In this document: positions 1-10,072 of the stretch, one piece after another
Numbering within the stretch: the stretch's first letter is position 1
Layout: each line of letters begins with the position of its first letter
NCBI RefSeq assembly: GCF_020379485.1
Contig: NC_063439.1
Span: 13,151,683-13,215,682 of the forward strand
DNA length: 64,000 nucleotides
Direction: 5' to 3'
DNA from: Brassica napus
Taxonomy: Eukaryota > Streptophyta > Magnoliopsida > Brassicales > Brassicaceae
Notes under the pieces: generated by a model
The model's input: only the letters and a program-made list of their open reading frames with translations
Database searches by the model: none
What the model was told of the DNA's origin: nothing
Translations under genes and position numbers: made by a program

Positions 1-399
1 TTTCTCTCTTCTTCCTCTCCGGCGATCTCTCTCTCCTTCCGGCGTTCTCCATCTTCTCTCGCGACGATATCTCCGGCGACTCCTCTCCATTCCCTTACAA
101 ATCATGTAAGGACCTTATTCCACTCTCTTATGTCCTATTTGTTAGGTTCTTAAGTAGATTTGATGATTTTAGAAGTTTTTTGATAGATTTTTGTTAGGGT
201 GATTGGGTAGGATTGTGATTTGTTGTGTAATAGGTTTAGAATTGTGATTTGGTTGTGTTGAATTGATTTAGAATTTTTTTATAAATTGTTTATTATTTTT
301 GTATTTACAAAACGTTTTTCTATATAAATTCGATTTTACAAAACGTTTTTTGTATATAAATTCGATTTTCGGATTTATAAAAGATGATTTCATATTTAT

Positions 400-1150
400 A
401 AAAATATTTATATTTATTAAAACTAATTTTGTATTTATAAAACATTTTTTTGATTTATAAACACTATTTTTTTATTTTTGTATTTATAAAAACTATTTTT
501 AAATATAAAAAACGTTTTTTGTATATAAATTTGATTTTTGGATTTATAAAAGACGATTTCATATTTTAAAACTAATTTTGTATTTATAAAACATTTTTTT
601 GATTTATAAACACTATTTTATTATTTTTTGTATTTATAAAAACTATTTTGTATTTATAAAAAGATGATTTCATATCTATAAAAATATTTATATTTATAAA
701 ACTAATTTTGTATTTATAAAACATTTTTTGATTTATAAACACTATTTTATTATTTTTTTGTATTTATAAAAACTATTTTATTTTTATAAAAAGATGATTT
801 CATATCTATAAAATATTTATATTTATTAAAACTAATTTTGTATTTATAAAACATTTTTTTATTTATAAACACTATTTTATTATTTTTTGTATTTATAAAA
901 ACTATTTTTTATTTATAAAAAGATGATTTCATATTTATAAAAATATTTATATTTATTAAAACTAATTTTGTATTTATAAAACATTTTTTTGATTTATAAA
1001 CACTATTTTATTATTTTTTGTATTTATAAAAACTATTTTGTATTTATAAAAAGATGATTTCATATTTATAAAAATATTTATATTTATTATAACTAATTTT
1101 GTATTTATAAAACATTTTTTTTATTTATAAAAACTATTTTATTATTTTTG
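400..1150. repeat. AT-rich ~130-bp tandem repeat inside the CACTA element
   Basis: The block ACTAATTTTGTATTTATAAA recurs at about 421, 571, 701, 831, 961 and 1092, giving one spacing near 150 bp and then four near 130 bp. Each unit also has a GATGATTTCATAT segment and runs of TTTATAAA. Units differ by small indels in A/T runs, as expected from slippage and unequal exchange. I see no coding potential. Confidence 0.85.
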
Positions 1151-1244
1151 TATTTTAAATATGTTTTCTATTTCAATTTTAATTTTTTATTTTCGAATTT
1201 CAATTTAAAAAAATAAATTTATATATTTTTTTAAATTTTGGAAA

Positions 1245-1500
1245 TATTCCGAGGAAGTGTATCCCTCGGAATATTCCGACGACATCTTCCTCGGAATATT
1301 CCGAGGACTTTCCGACGAACTTGTGGTCCTCGGAATTTTCTCGGAAATTCATTTCCTCGGAATTTCGTCGGAAATTTCCGAGGGATTTCCGAGGAAAAAT
1401 GAATTTCCGAGGAGTTATTTCCGAGGACTTTTTTCGTCGGTATGTCGTCGGAATAGCGTTATTCCGACGACATACCGACGATTTTTTCCCTCAGTATGTC
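1245..1500. repeat. CACTA subterminal palindromic repeat block
   Basis: About ten copies of short motifs of the form CCTCGGAATATTCCGAGG and TTCCGACGA occur in both orientations, ending with an inverted pair (CGTCGGAATAGCGTTATTCCGACG) near 1446-1470. In CACTA elements, subterminal repeats are the binding sites of the TNPA-type transposition protein; that role is inferred here from position. Confidence 0.75.
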
Positions 1501-1517
1501 GCTGTTTTCTTGTAGTG

Positions 1518-1975
1518 TATTTGTGGAGGGAATTAACCGTGGATGGTGTGATTCTAGTGGTATAATAAACAAGGCAACGGTAGAAAATAAAATACTACAA
1601 GTCCTCAATGAAAGAGTTGGATGCCAGAAACTCCACAAGCATTATCAAAGCAGGATAAAGTTTTTGAAAAACCTATACAATAGCTATGTTGATCTTCAAC
1701 GTAATAGCTCTGGATCTGGATGGGATTTTGATACAAAAAGGTTTACAGCTTCTGAAGAAGTGTGGCAAGGATATTTGAAGGTATTTTTTTTTTACTTTAC
1801 ATAAAAGTTTGATATTGTAGAAAATCATTATTGTATTTCTTATATATGTTTATAAAAATAACAGGCACATCCAAACCACCAGTATATGCGCTATGACTCA
1901 CATGAACAGATTTGAAGATTATCTTTGATGGTACAACTGCCAATGGTACAACTGCCAATGGTACAGAAGATAATT
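1518..1975 (+). pseudogene. Myb/SANT-like DNA-binding protein fragment, copy A
   Basis: This is a 5'-truncated copy of a plant Myb/SANT-like gene (the family related to Harbinger-associated MYB-like proteins). It keeps the W-C-D and C-x3-LHKHYQ segments and the WDF...EEVW motif of the trihelix-like fold. Exon 1 ends at 1780. A probable GT-AG intron runs 1781-1864 and exon 2 resumes at 1865 with AHP. The 5' part was cut off by insertion of the CACTA element at 1517. It is the plus-strand arm of a large inverted repeat with copy B, and exon 2 runs into the loop of that palindrome. Confidence 0.7.
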
Positions 1976-1984
1976 GCCACCATT

Positions 1985-2496
1985 GGCAGTTGTACCATCA
2001 AAGATTATCTTCAAATCTTCAAACTGTTCATGTGAATCATAAAGCATATACTGATGGTTTGGATGTGCCTGTCATTTTTATAAACATACATAAGAAATAC
2101 AATAATGATTTTCTACAATATCAAACTTTTATGTAAAATAAAAAAAAATACCTTCAAATATCCTTGCCACACTTCTTCAGAAGCTGTAAACCTTTTTGTT
2201 TCAAAATCCCATCCAAATCCAGAGCTATTACGTTGAAGATCAACATAGCTATTGTATAGGTTTTTCAAAAACTTTATCCTTCTTTGATAATGCTTGTGGA
2301 GTTTCTGGCATCCAACTCTTTCATTGAGGACTTGTAATATTTTATTTTCTACCGTTGCCTTGTTTATTATACCACTAGAATCACACCATCCACGTTTAAT
2401 TCCCTCCACAAATAATTCAATCAATACTTTCCTTTCATCCTGAGTACATGAATTATAATTACCTTTTTCCTTATCCTCCATTGTAATCTTATTCAA
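1985..2496 (-). pseudogene. Myb/SANT-like DNA-binding protein, copy B
   Basis: This is the most complete of three copies. The open frame starts at 2496; an in-frame ATG fifteen bases further in (2481) may be the true start. It covers a single Myb/SANT-like domain of about 115 residues. The first exon ends at 2152 with a GT donor. An 83-bp intron (2069-2151) ends in CAG, and exon 2 resumes at 2068 with the AHP-H-Q-Y segment, then runs into the inverted-repeat centre near 1985, so the normal C-terminus is missing. Full-length relatives have a longer C-terminal region. It may be a fragment carried by a transposon; expression is unknown. Confidence 0.65.
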
Positions 2497-2681
2497 GAAC
2501 TAACTATAGTTACTATAAATAATTAACAATCGAACTGAAGACAAAAAACACAAGCTAGCAAAAATCAAATGACGAAAGTCAAAAAAAGAAGTCAAAACAC
2601 AAAGCAATTTGTAGAATAATAATACACAATGGTCAACAATGGTGGCTGGAAAATAATTTTATTCTACTGAACTAACTATAG
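2058..2681. repeat. ~625-bp direct repeat unit, first copy
   Basis: It begins at TTTGGATGTGCCTGTCATTT (also at about 2682) and ends in CTACTGAACTAACTATAG. The second copy is 2682-3195 plus 9343-9470, interrupted by the LINE. Copy 1 reads GAAGACAAAAAACACAAGCTAGC without a LINE, and so shows the empty target site. Confidence 0.75.
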
Positions 2682-3130
2682 TTTGGATGTGCCTGTCATT
2701 TTTATAAACATACATAAGAAATACAATAATGATTTTCTACAATATCAAACTTTTATGTAAAATAAAAAAAATACCTTCAAATATCCTTGCCACACTTCTT
2801 CAGAAGCTGTAAACCTTTTTGTTTCAAAATCTCATCCAAATCCAGAACTATTACGTTGAAGATCAACATAGCTATTGTATAGGTTTTTCAAAAACTTTAT
2901 CCTGCTTTGATAATGTTTGTGGAGTTTCTGGCATCCAACTCTTTCATTGAGGACTTGTAGTATTTTATTTTCTACTGTTGATTTGTTTATTATACCACTA
3001 AAATCACGCCATCCACGTTTAATTTCCTCCACAAATAATTCAATCAATACTTTCGTTTCATCCTGAATACAGGAATTATATTTACTTTTTTTCCTTATCC
3101 TCCATTGTAATCTTATTCAAGAACTAACTA
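2682..3130 (-). pseudogene. Myb/SANT-like DNA-binding protein fragment, copy C
   Basis: This is a direct repeat of the copy-B region. The domain is recognisable from 3047 to 2832, but a stop interrupts it where copies A and B read WDF. It belongs to a ~625-bp tandem unit: 2058-2681, then 2682-3195 continuing at 9343-9470. The LINE-1 at 3196-9324 inserted into the promoter-side part of this unit. Confidence 0.6.
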
Positions 3131-3177
3131 TAGTTAGTATAAATAATTTTAACAATCGAATAAAAAACAGTCAAACT

Positions 3178-3195
3178 GAAGACAAAAACACAAGC
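3178..3195. repeat. LINE target-site duplication, left copy
   Basis: GAAGACAAAAACACAAGC is repeated exactly at 9325-9342, immediately after the poly(A) tail. Confidence 0.93.
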
Positions 3196-3518
3196 GGTAA
3201 ACAGATGGAGAATTAACATAGGCCAAAACTAAAAACGATTTCTCTCTCGGCGTAAAATAGCTGGCTCCCTCTTTTTGGCTTATCTCCCTGTTTGCTATTG
3301 TACACCGCATAGCATAGTGGGGCTTCGTGGCAAATTATACACGTTTCCTTTTAAGAAAGAAACCTTTTTTAGATATTTTCGCTGGTTTCCAACCTGATTT
3401 CAGAAAATTCTAGTGTTTGTTCATCGTGTTCTTCAAGAATTTTCTTCGATCAAGTTAATTTCAAGACCGTAGAAGTTGGTGGTTGACCTGTTATTTATCA
3501 AGATTTGAAGTGATAGTC

Positions 3519-4931
3519 ATGTCGTCTCATCTTGATAAAGAGCTGTTAAATCTATCGTTGGAAGAAGAAGAAGATGTTCCGTTCGTTTTCCCGGACAAGC
3601 CAGAGTATTATTCTACAGCAAGGAACTCACTAAGCTTGGTGGGACGCCTCCTTAATCCGTCATGTCAGAGGATGTCTGAATTGATTCTCGAGATGCCTAG
3701 AAAATGGCAACTATACGACAGAGTCAGGGGCGTATGAACATGATCTTTTGGATATCCTCAACAGAGGCGTCCATACGTTTCGGTTATGGCCGATTGTTTT
3801 GGAGAGATGGGTGGAAAGACCTCCAGCAGATTATCTTCAATACTTTATGGTGTGGGTTCAGATGAGAAACATCCCAATTAATCACTATACTTTCAAAGCT
3901 CTGTGGTCTCTTGGGGACTTTGCAGGCCAGGTGGTTGAATTGGCCTTCGATCCAGATAAACCTCAAACCAAAGATTACATCAGGGTTTTAGTCAGGTTTA
4001 ATGTTGCAAAACCGCTCAGGAGATCAAAAAAGGTGACTTTGCCAGGTGGTGAGGTGGTGAACATTCTGTATGACTATGAAAGACTTCAGAAAAGATGTTA
4101 TACTTGTCAAAGACTCACTCATGAGCAAAGTCAGTGCCCTTTTTTCAAGAAGGAGTCGCTGGATCCGGTTCTAGCAGTTGAGTCTTCTTCAACTGGAAAT
4201 AAAGGGATTGGTATCTCTGATAGTCTCCCTGCTTCTGATCCTCGGTTTGGACTCATCCCTGAAGACCTCCTAGGATTGGAGCCTATTTCAGGAAAGCCTA
4301 AGATTGCACCGGAAGTTCTTGATGATATGCGTATGTATCTAATGGTTGCAGATGGTCCTGAAAAATTGGCTAGAGCTGAAAGAGTGAGGAAATCTATAGA
4401 AGAGTTAAGGAATGATCCGATAGGGAGGAAGACTTGCCTGATGTTAGAAACAGCTCCTTCAGTTACTAATGAGGTAGACAAAGGAAAAGGGATTGTTTAT
4501 GACTTCAGTGTTCAGATGAAACCAAACTCAAATCCAGTGAAGTTGATGGCGTCGGCGATTGCAGCAGGGTCAAGGGTCTTACAATCCGGAAAAGTGGTTT
4601 CTGATTTGCCAATTCTTAATGCTCAAGTAGTGCCGTTTGTTCTGCTCTCTCTCAGGTGGGTTCAACGGGTTTTAGTACGGGTTTCGCAGAAACAAGTACT
4701 TCCGGGACTCCCTTGAAGAAAGCTAAACCTCGTAGACGGCCAGGTACTTTTAAACGCAAGGGCAATGGTAAAGCTGTCATGATTCCAGACAGAGATTCTG
4801 GAGTGCAAATTGGAGAAGGTGTAGTGTCAGATCCGAAAAGGAAGGCGAATGATGATGTTGAGCCATCTCAAAGCTCTGCAAGGTTTAAGAAACCATTGGT
4901 GGTCCCAAATGAGGGACCGCCCAATATCTAA
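3519..4931 (+). pseudogene. LINE-1 ORF1 (DUF4283 / zinc-knuckle nucleic-acid-binding protein), frameshifted
   Basis: ORF1 of plant L1 elements binds the element RNA. The ATG at 3519 follows an in-frame upstream codon at 3483 and is preferred because the acidic N-terminus (EEEEDVPF) begins there. The DUF4283 region covers about 3590-4060. A single C-x2-C-x4-H-x4-C knuckle lies at about 4099-4140. Two breaks are visible. Near 3733 a stop follows RVRG and the frame shifts by one, with about ten residues apparently missing relative to the family. Near 4620-4655 a second shift moves to the frame of the basic C-terminus (KAKPRRRPGTFKRKG), which ends at 4931. No intact ORF1 protein is possible. Confidence 0.85.
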
Positions 4932-7900
4932 ATGACGATGATTAGCTGGAATTGCCAGGGCTTGGGCCGTGCACAAGATCTGGTGATTCCAAGACTATGG
5001 GAGATGAGACAAGAACATTTCCCAGAAATTTTGTTTTTGATGGAGACGAAGAACAAGCGAGACGTTTTGGTAGATATTCAAACCTGGCTAGGCTATGATA
5101 GGATCATGACAGTGAATCCTATTGGGTACAGCGGCGGCCTAGCGTTGATGTGGAAAAGCTCAGTGTATATAGATTTCAAGTTTGTCGATAAGCACCTGCT
5201 GGATTTTCATGTACAGTTTGGAAATCTCAGTTTCTTTGTTTCTTGTGTATATGGTGAACCGGTTCGTGGTGATAGACCACATCTGTGGGAGAGACTTTCT
5301 CGGATTGGGGTCTTTAGAAAAGATCCTTGGTGTATGCTTGGGGACTTTAATGAGATTAGAAGCAATGATGAGAAAATAGGAGGTCCTAGAAGAAGTGATA
5401 TATCTTTTCTGCCGTTTAATGAAATGCTTGAAATTGGAGAGATGGTTGAACTTCAAAGCTCTGGAGATAGTTTCACTTGGGGAGGCAATAGAGGGACCTT
5501 GTCCATTCAATCAAAGCTGGATAGGTGTTTTGGAAACAAAATGTGGCATCGGCTCTTTCCGGTTTCTAATCAGGTTTTTTTAGACAAAAGAGGTTCCGAT
5601 CACAGACCTGTGTTGGTTAAGCTTTCATCTGTTTCAGTGGCCAGAAGAGGACAGTTTCGTTTTGATGGAAGATTTCTTCATAAAAAAGGGGTTTCAGAAG
5701 TGTTAAAGAAAGCCTGGTTAACCAATCACCCCTACTTTGAAGCAACTGTTTTGGAGAGACTGAAGTGTTGCAGAAAAGCTTTGAGTACTTGGAAGAAGAA
5801 AGAGTGTTTGAACTCGCGTGACAAGATCAATCAAATCCAGTTTGCTCTGGAAAGAGAACAATCCTCTTTAAGTGCTTCTACAACGACTATCAACTTTCTG
5901 AAAAAAGAACTTGTCAAAGCTTACAAAGAAGAAGAAGAATATTGGCAACAAAGATGTAAGGAGCAATGGGCAACTAAAGGTGACTTGAATACAAAGTATT
6001 ATCATGCCTCAGTCAAGCATAACAGAGCTAGGAAGCGAATCGTTAAGCTAAAGGATGATCTGGGTCAAGATCATTTTTCTGAGGAAGCTAAAGGAGATGT
6101 CGCCAGTGCTTACTTTACTAACCTTTTCAAGTCGGCCAATAATGGAGAATTTTCTGAGTTGTTTGAAGGTTTCTCAGCTAAGGTTACGCCAGCAATGAAT
6201 GACTCCTTATCCAAGGTTGTGAGTAATGCAGAAGTCAAAGAAGCGGTGTTCTCAATCAAGCCTGGAAGTGCCCCTGGCCCTGATGGGATGACAGGGTTAT
6301 TCTTTCAAAAATATTGGGGAATTGTAGGTGATCAAGTGACCAAGGAGGTAAAGGATTTCTTCTCCTATGGTCTGTTTCCAGCTGAGTGGAACTTTACGCA
6401 TCTTTGTTTGCTCCCAAAGATTGATGACCCTATCTTTATGTCTGACTTGAGACCCATTAGCTTGTGTTCAATCCTTTACAAGATCATATCCAAGATTTTG
6501 GTGTCGAGGTTGAAACCGCTTATGCCAAATATTGTGTCTCCAACGCAATCTGCATTTGTGGAGGAAAGGCTTATAACAGACAACATACTTATAGCACATG
6601 AGATTATCCATGCGTTGAGAACTAATGTTAAGTTCTCCAAGGAGTTTATGGCGATTAAATCTGATATGTCAAAGGCTTTTGACCGTGTGGAATGGGGATA
6701 CTTGCGTGCTTTGCTCTCAGCTTTGGGGTTTAACCAGGACTGGATTGAGAAGATCATGTTCTGTGTTTCTACAGTCAGCTATGCTACCTTGATCAATGAT
6801 GTTCCTCATGGCTTTATACTTCCTAAAAGAGGTCTTCGACAGGGAGACCCCTTATCTCCGTTTCTCTTTGTTCTTTCGAAGACCCCTTATCTCCGTTTCT
6901 CTTTGTTCTTTGCACAGAGGGGCTCATTCATTTAATTCACAAGGCAGTTGAGAATGGGAGTCTTCAAGGTATTCAGTTTTGTGAAGAGGGACCGATGATT
7001 CACCATTTGCTGTTCGCTGATGACTGTTTACTCATCAGTAAAGCCTCTCCGGATCAAGCAAGAAAGCTGATGGAAATTCTGAAAATCTATGAAAGGGCTA
7101 CGGGTCAGCTGGTCAATGTTTCTAAATCTGCCATCACTTTTGGTGCTAAGCTTAAGGAGAATCTGAAGGTTGCCATCAAAGAGATTACGGGCATTGAAAA
7201 AGAAGGAGGTTCTGGTTCGTATTTGGGATTACCTGAGTGTTTCAGCGGTTCTAAAACCAAGATCTTAGCCTATATCTATGATAGGCTCAAGGGTAGATTG
7301 TCGGGTTGGTTTTTGAAACTGCTGTCTCTCGGTGGAAAGGAAATTCTGATCAAAGCGGTCGCAATGGCAATGCTGGTTTATGCAATGTCTTGTTTCAAGC
7401 TTACCAAGATTTTTTGTGAGAATCTTACTAAAGCAATGGCAGACTTTTGGTGGAATTCTCTGGAACACAAAAGGAAATTGCATTGGTTGAGTTGGTCTAA
7501 ATTGTGTTTAGCTAAAGATCAAGGGGGTCTTGGTTTCAAAGACATTCAGAGCTTCAACCAAGCCCTATTGGCAAAACAAGCTTGGAGAATTTTGGCTTTT
7601 CCTGACTCACTGTTTGCGAAAGTTTTTAAAAGCAGATACTTTGAAAATTCAGATGTCGTTTCTGCTAAGATCGGATCAAGACCTTCTTATGCATGGCGGA
7701 GCATACAATTTGGTAAAGAACTCTTGGTTCAAGGGTTGAGAAAGCAGGTGGGCAATGGTGAAACGATTTTTGTATGGGTGGATCGTTGGATTGAAGGTGA
7801 TGTGCGTCGAGCTCCTCTCATGAAGAATATTTTTGTTGATCTTTTGCTCAAGGTTAGTGACCTTATCGACCACCAGAACAACTGTTGGAATTTGGAGAAA

Positions 7901-9097
7901 CTTCGTGAACTGTTTTATGAAGAAGACATTGAAAGGATTTTGGCCATGAAAACTGCGTTTAGAGAAGAGGATTATTGGGTTTGGCTGCATAATAGGCATG
8001 GTAGTTATTCGGTGAAATCTGGATACTGGTTTATAAATAATCTGCGCAGAAGAGAAGAAATCAGAGAAGCTGAGGCTCACCCTTCTATTAATGTCTTGAA
8101 GTCCGACATTTGGAAAGTTCATACGGCTCCTAAGATTAAAATGTTCTTTTGGCGAGCTATGAGCAATGCAATTCCGGTGGGTGAACTCCTGGTGAAGAGA
8201 GGTATTAAAATGGATCCATGTCGTCAGTCTTGCGGTTTCCAAGGCGAGTCTATCAATCACATAATCTTCCAATGCTCCATAGCCAGGCAAGTATGGGCGT
8301 TGGCAAATGTACCATATCCAGAGAACGGCTTTGATAAGGTATCTCATTTCTCGAACTTCCATTCCTTGATCTTGATGATGAATGATGCGATCATCCCTGA
8401 GGAAGTAAGAAATGCTATTCCCTGGATCGTGTGGTATCTATGGAAGTATAGAAATGGTATCATTTTTGGTGATAGACAAATGACGACGTTGGATTTAGTG
8501 AAAAAGATTTTCGAAGAAGCAGATTTTTGGTTACTGGCTCAGTTAAATGAAAAGAACCGTGAACAGGAGGAACATGAGGCAGGATTGGATGTTTCAAAGT
8601 CCTGGTCTGTTCCTCCAAAAGGTTGGCTGAAAGGGAACATAGGTGTTCATTGGAACAGATCACAAGCTAGATGTGGTGCTGCCTGGGTTGTTAGAAATGA
8701 CAAAGGAAAGGTCCTTATTCATAGCAGGCGAGCGTTCTCCAATATCAGTTCGTTGGAAGATGCTAAATATCAAGCGCTATTATGGTCTGTGGAATGCTTT
8801 CACTTCCATCATCTCAATAGAATCATAATAGCCTTAGATGATTCTACTTTTCCAAAGGTTATTCTAAGACCGATCGCGTGGCCAAACTTCAAATGTCAAC
8901 ATATCCAGATTATGGCAAGATTGGAGAAATTAGAACGGTGGAGAGTGTTGAAAGAAGAGAGGTCATCTAATAGAGGAGCTTTCCTCATAGCTCAAAGTGT
9001 GATCAAAGGTGGTTATGCTCAATCTTATGTAGCTACTGGTGCTCCTTTTTGGCTTTTGGATTTCTTTGAGAATGAAGAGAGACTTTCCTCTTTTTAG
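4932..9097 (+). pseudogene. LINE-1 ORF2: endonuclease, reverse transcriptase, RNase H; one frameshift
   Basis: ORF2 would supply nicking and target-primed reverse transcription. The N-terminus is an APE-type endonuclease with N7, E38, GDFNE (D138, N140) and SDH (222-224). RT motifs follow: KPGSAPGPDG, SDMSKAFDRVEW and GLRQGDPLSPFLF. The catalytic FADD (about 7012-7023) lies after the break. Downstream are the zinc-binding zf-RVT region (MFFWRA...C...H..FxC, about 8140-8290) and an RNase H-like domain (about 8620-9050). In that domain the usual first Asp after the N-x motif is not evident. The only frame lesion is a 35-bp tandem duplication at 6845-6914; the frame after it (6995 onward) differs by exactly 35 mod 3. 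Otherwise the frame is open to 9097. Confidence 0.93.
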
Positions 9098-9324
9098 ATT
9101 GACTACTGAAGAGCTTCATGGCAAGAATTTTAGTGGTTTCGAATCAAATTTGTAGGAACTAAGTCTCTGGGTTTTTGGCTATTTTTTGGGTTATGTTTTG
9201 ACCAGGTTGTTTTATGGTCTTAGAGGGTATGTTTTGTCTTCTTGAAGTTTGTTGGTGTTGTACCGTTAACTATGATGCTCGTTTGAGCAATGAAATGAAA
9301 TTATCAGATGACAAAAAAAAAAAA

Positions 9325-9342
9325 GAAGACAAAAACACAAGC
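9325..9342. repeat. LINE target-site duplication, right copy
   Basis: Exact copy of 3178-3195, following the A-rich tail at 9311-9324. Confidence 0.93.
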
Positions 9343-10072
9343 TAACAAAAATCAAATGACGAAAGTCACAAAAAGAAGTCAAAACACAAAGCAATACGTA
9401 GAATAATAATACACAATGGTCAACAATGGTGGCTGTAAAATAATTTTATTCTACTGAATATAAAAAGAGCTACAAAATAATGATCAGAAGAAGTAGATAC
9501 CTGTATGTAGCAGGACACGAAAAAGAGAAGGAGAAAAGGAGAAGGAGAAGAGAAGAAGATATGGGTATCATTGTGTCAATTACGTAATGTTTGTATATAT
9601 GGTTTACATCGAGATTTTGTTTTTGGAAATGTACTGAAGAGATTGTTATACATTGCTTTAAATGAAGAAATATTTTGAAAATAATATATTATGGAAATCC
9701 ATAAAAATCAATAAAATCTACAAAAGTCAATTCAAAGTATTTGATAGAAATTTGTAGAATATTTGTTAACTCTACTTAACTTCTAAGAATTTATCCACTT
9801 TTAAAATCACTTAACTCCTTCTAAATTCTGATTCCAATAACCCCCTTATTACACAGATTTCAAAAATCTTATGAGAATAGATGATATTTTCAAAGTCTAG
9901 TTTATGAGTAAAAACATAAGGAATTCACCTCCCAGTAACAATAGAATTCAATAGAATGATAAAGTCCATAATAACTAAACTTTATGAATAACAAAAGATT
10001 TTAATGAAATTTAAAAGTATTTAAACTAATAACAATGGATTTTGATAAGACTTTTTAAATCTGTAAACCAAT
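9343..10072. other. Remainder of repeat unit C and AT-rich intergenic DNA
   Basis: 9343-9470 is the end of the interrupted 625-bp unit and matches 2545-2680. From about 9470 the sequence is unique in the window: a purine-rich patch (GAGAAGG repeats, 9525-9565) followed by AT-rich DNA. The motif CAATAACCCCCTTA occurs at 9835 and again in the duplicated block (10118, 13608), perhaps marking a small MITE. No gene is seen. Confidence 0.6.

Larger units (their letters stand above)
1..1517. mobile_element. CACTA (En/Spm) transposon, terminal portion
   Basis: The right edge, read on the minus strand from 1517, begins CACTACAAGAAAACAGCGAC, the classic plant CACTA terminal inverted repeat. Just inside it lies a subterminal block rich in palindromic repeats, then an AT-rich tandem repeat. 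The next three bases (TAT, 1518-1520) fit the 3-bp target duplication of this superfamily. The uninterrupted paralogue at about 2405-2425 carries the same TAT at the matching place, so the element sits inside a Myb/SANT-like gene copy. No transposase is visible; the other terminus lies left of the window. The CT-rich stretch at 1-110 has no recognised function. Confidence 0.8.
3196..9324 (+). mobile_element. Full-length LINE-1 (plant L1 clade) retrotransposon
   Basis: It is 6.13 kb long, with an 18-bp target-site duplication, a 323-bp 5' UTR (3196-3518), ORF1, ORF2, a 3' UTR (9098-9310) and a short A-rich tail (9311-9324). The ORF1 stop (TAA, 4929-4931) abuts the ORF2 ATG (4932) with no spacer. 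Few lesions are visible: a small deletion and a frameshift in ORF1, and a 35-bp duplication in ORF2. The insertion is therefore probably recent. Confidence 0.93.

Noticed and set aside
1257..1804. Frames at the CACTA right end running into the gene fragment
   Set aside because: Translation of subterminal repeats; the join to the Myb/SANT-like sequence is created by the insertion.
3748..4716. Independent zinc-knuckle host gene
   Set aside because: It is the middle of LINE ORF1, in order with ORF2 and inside the LINE target duplication.
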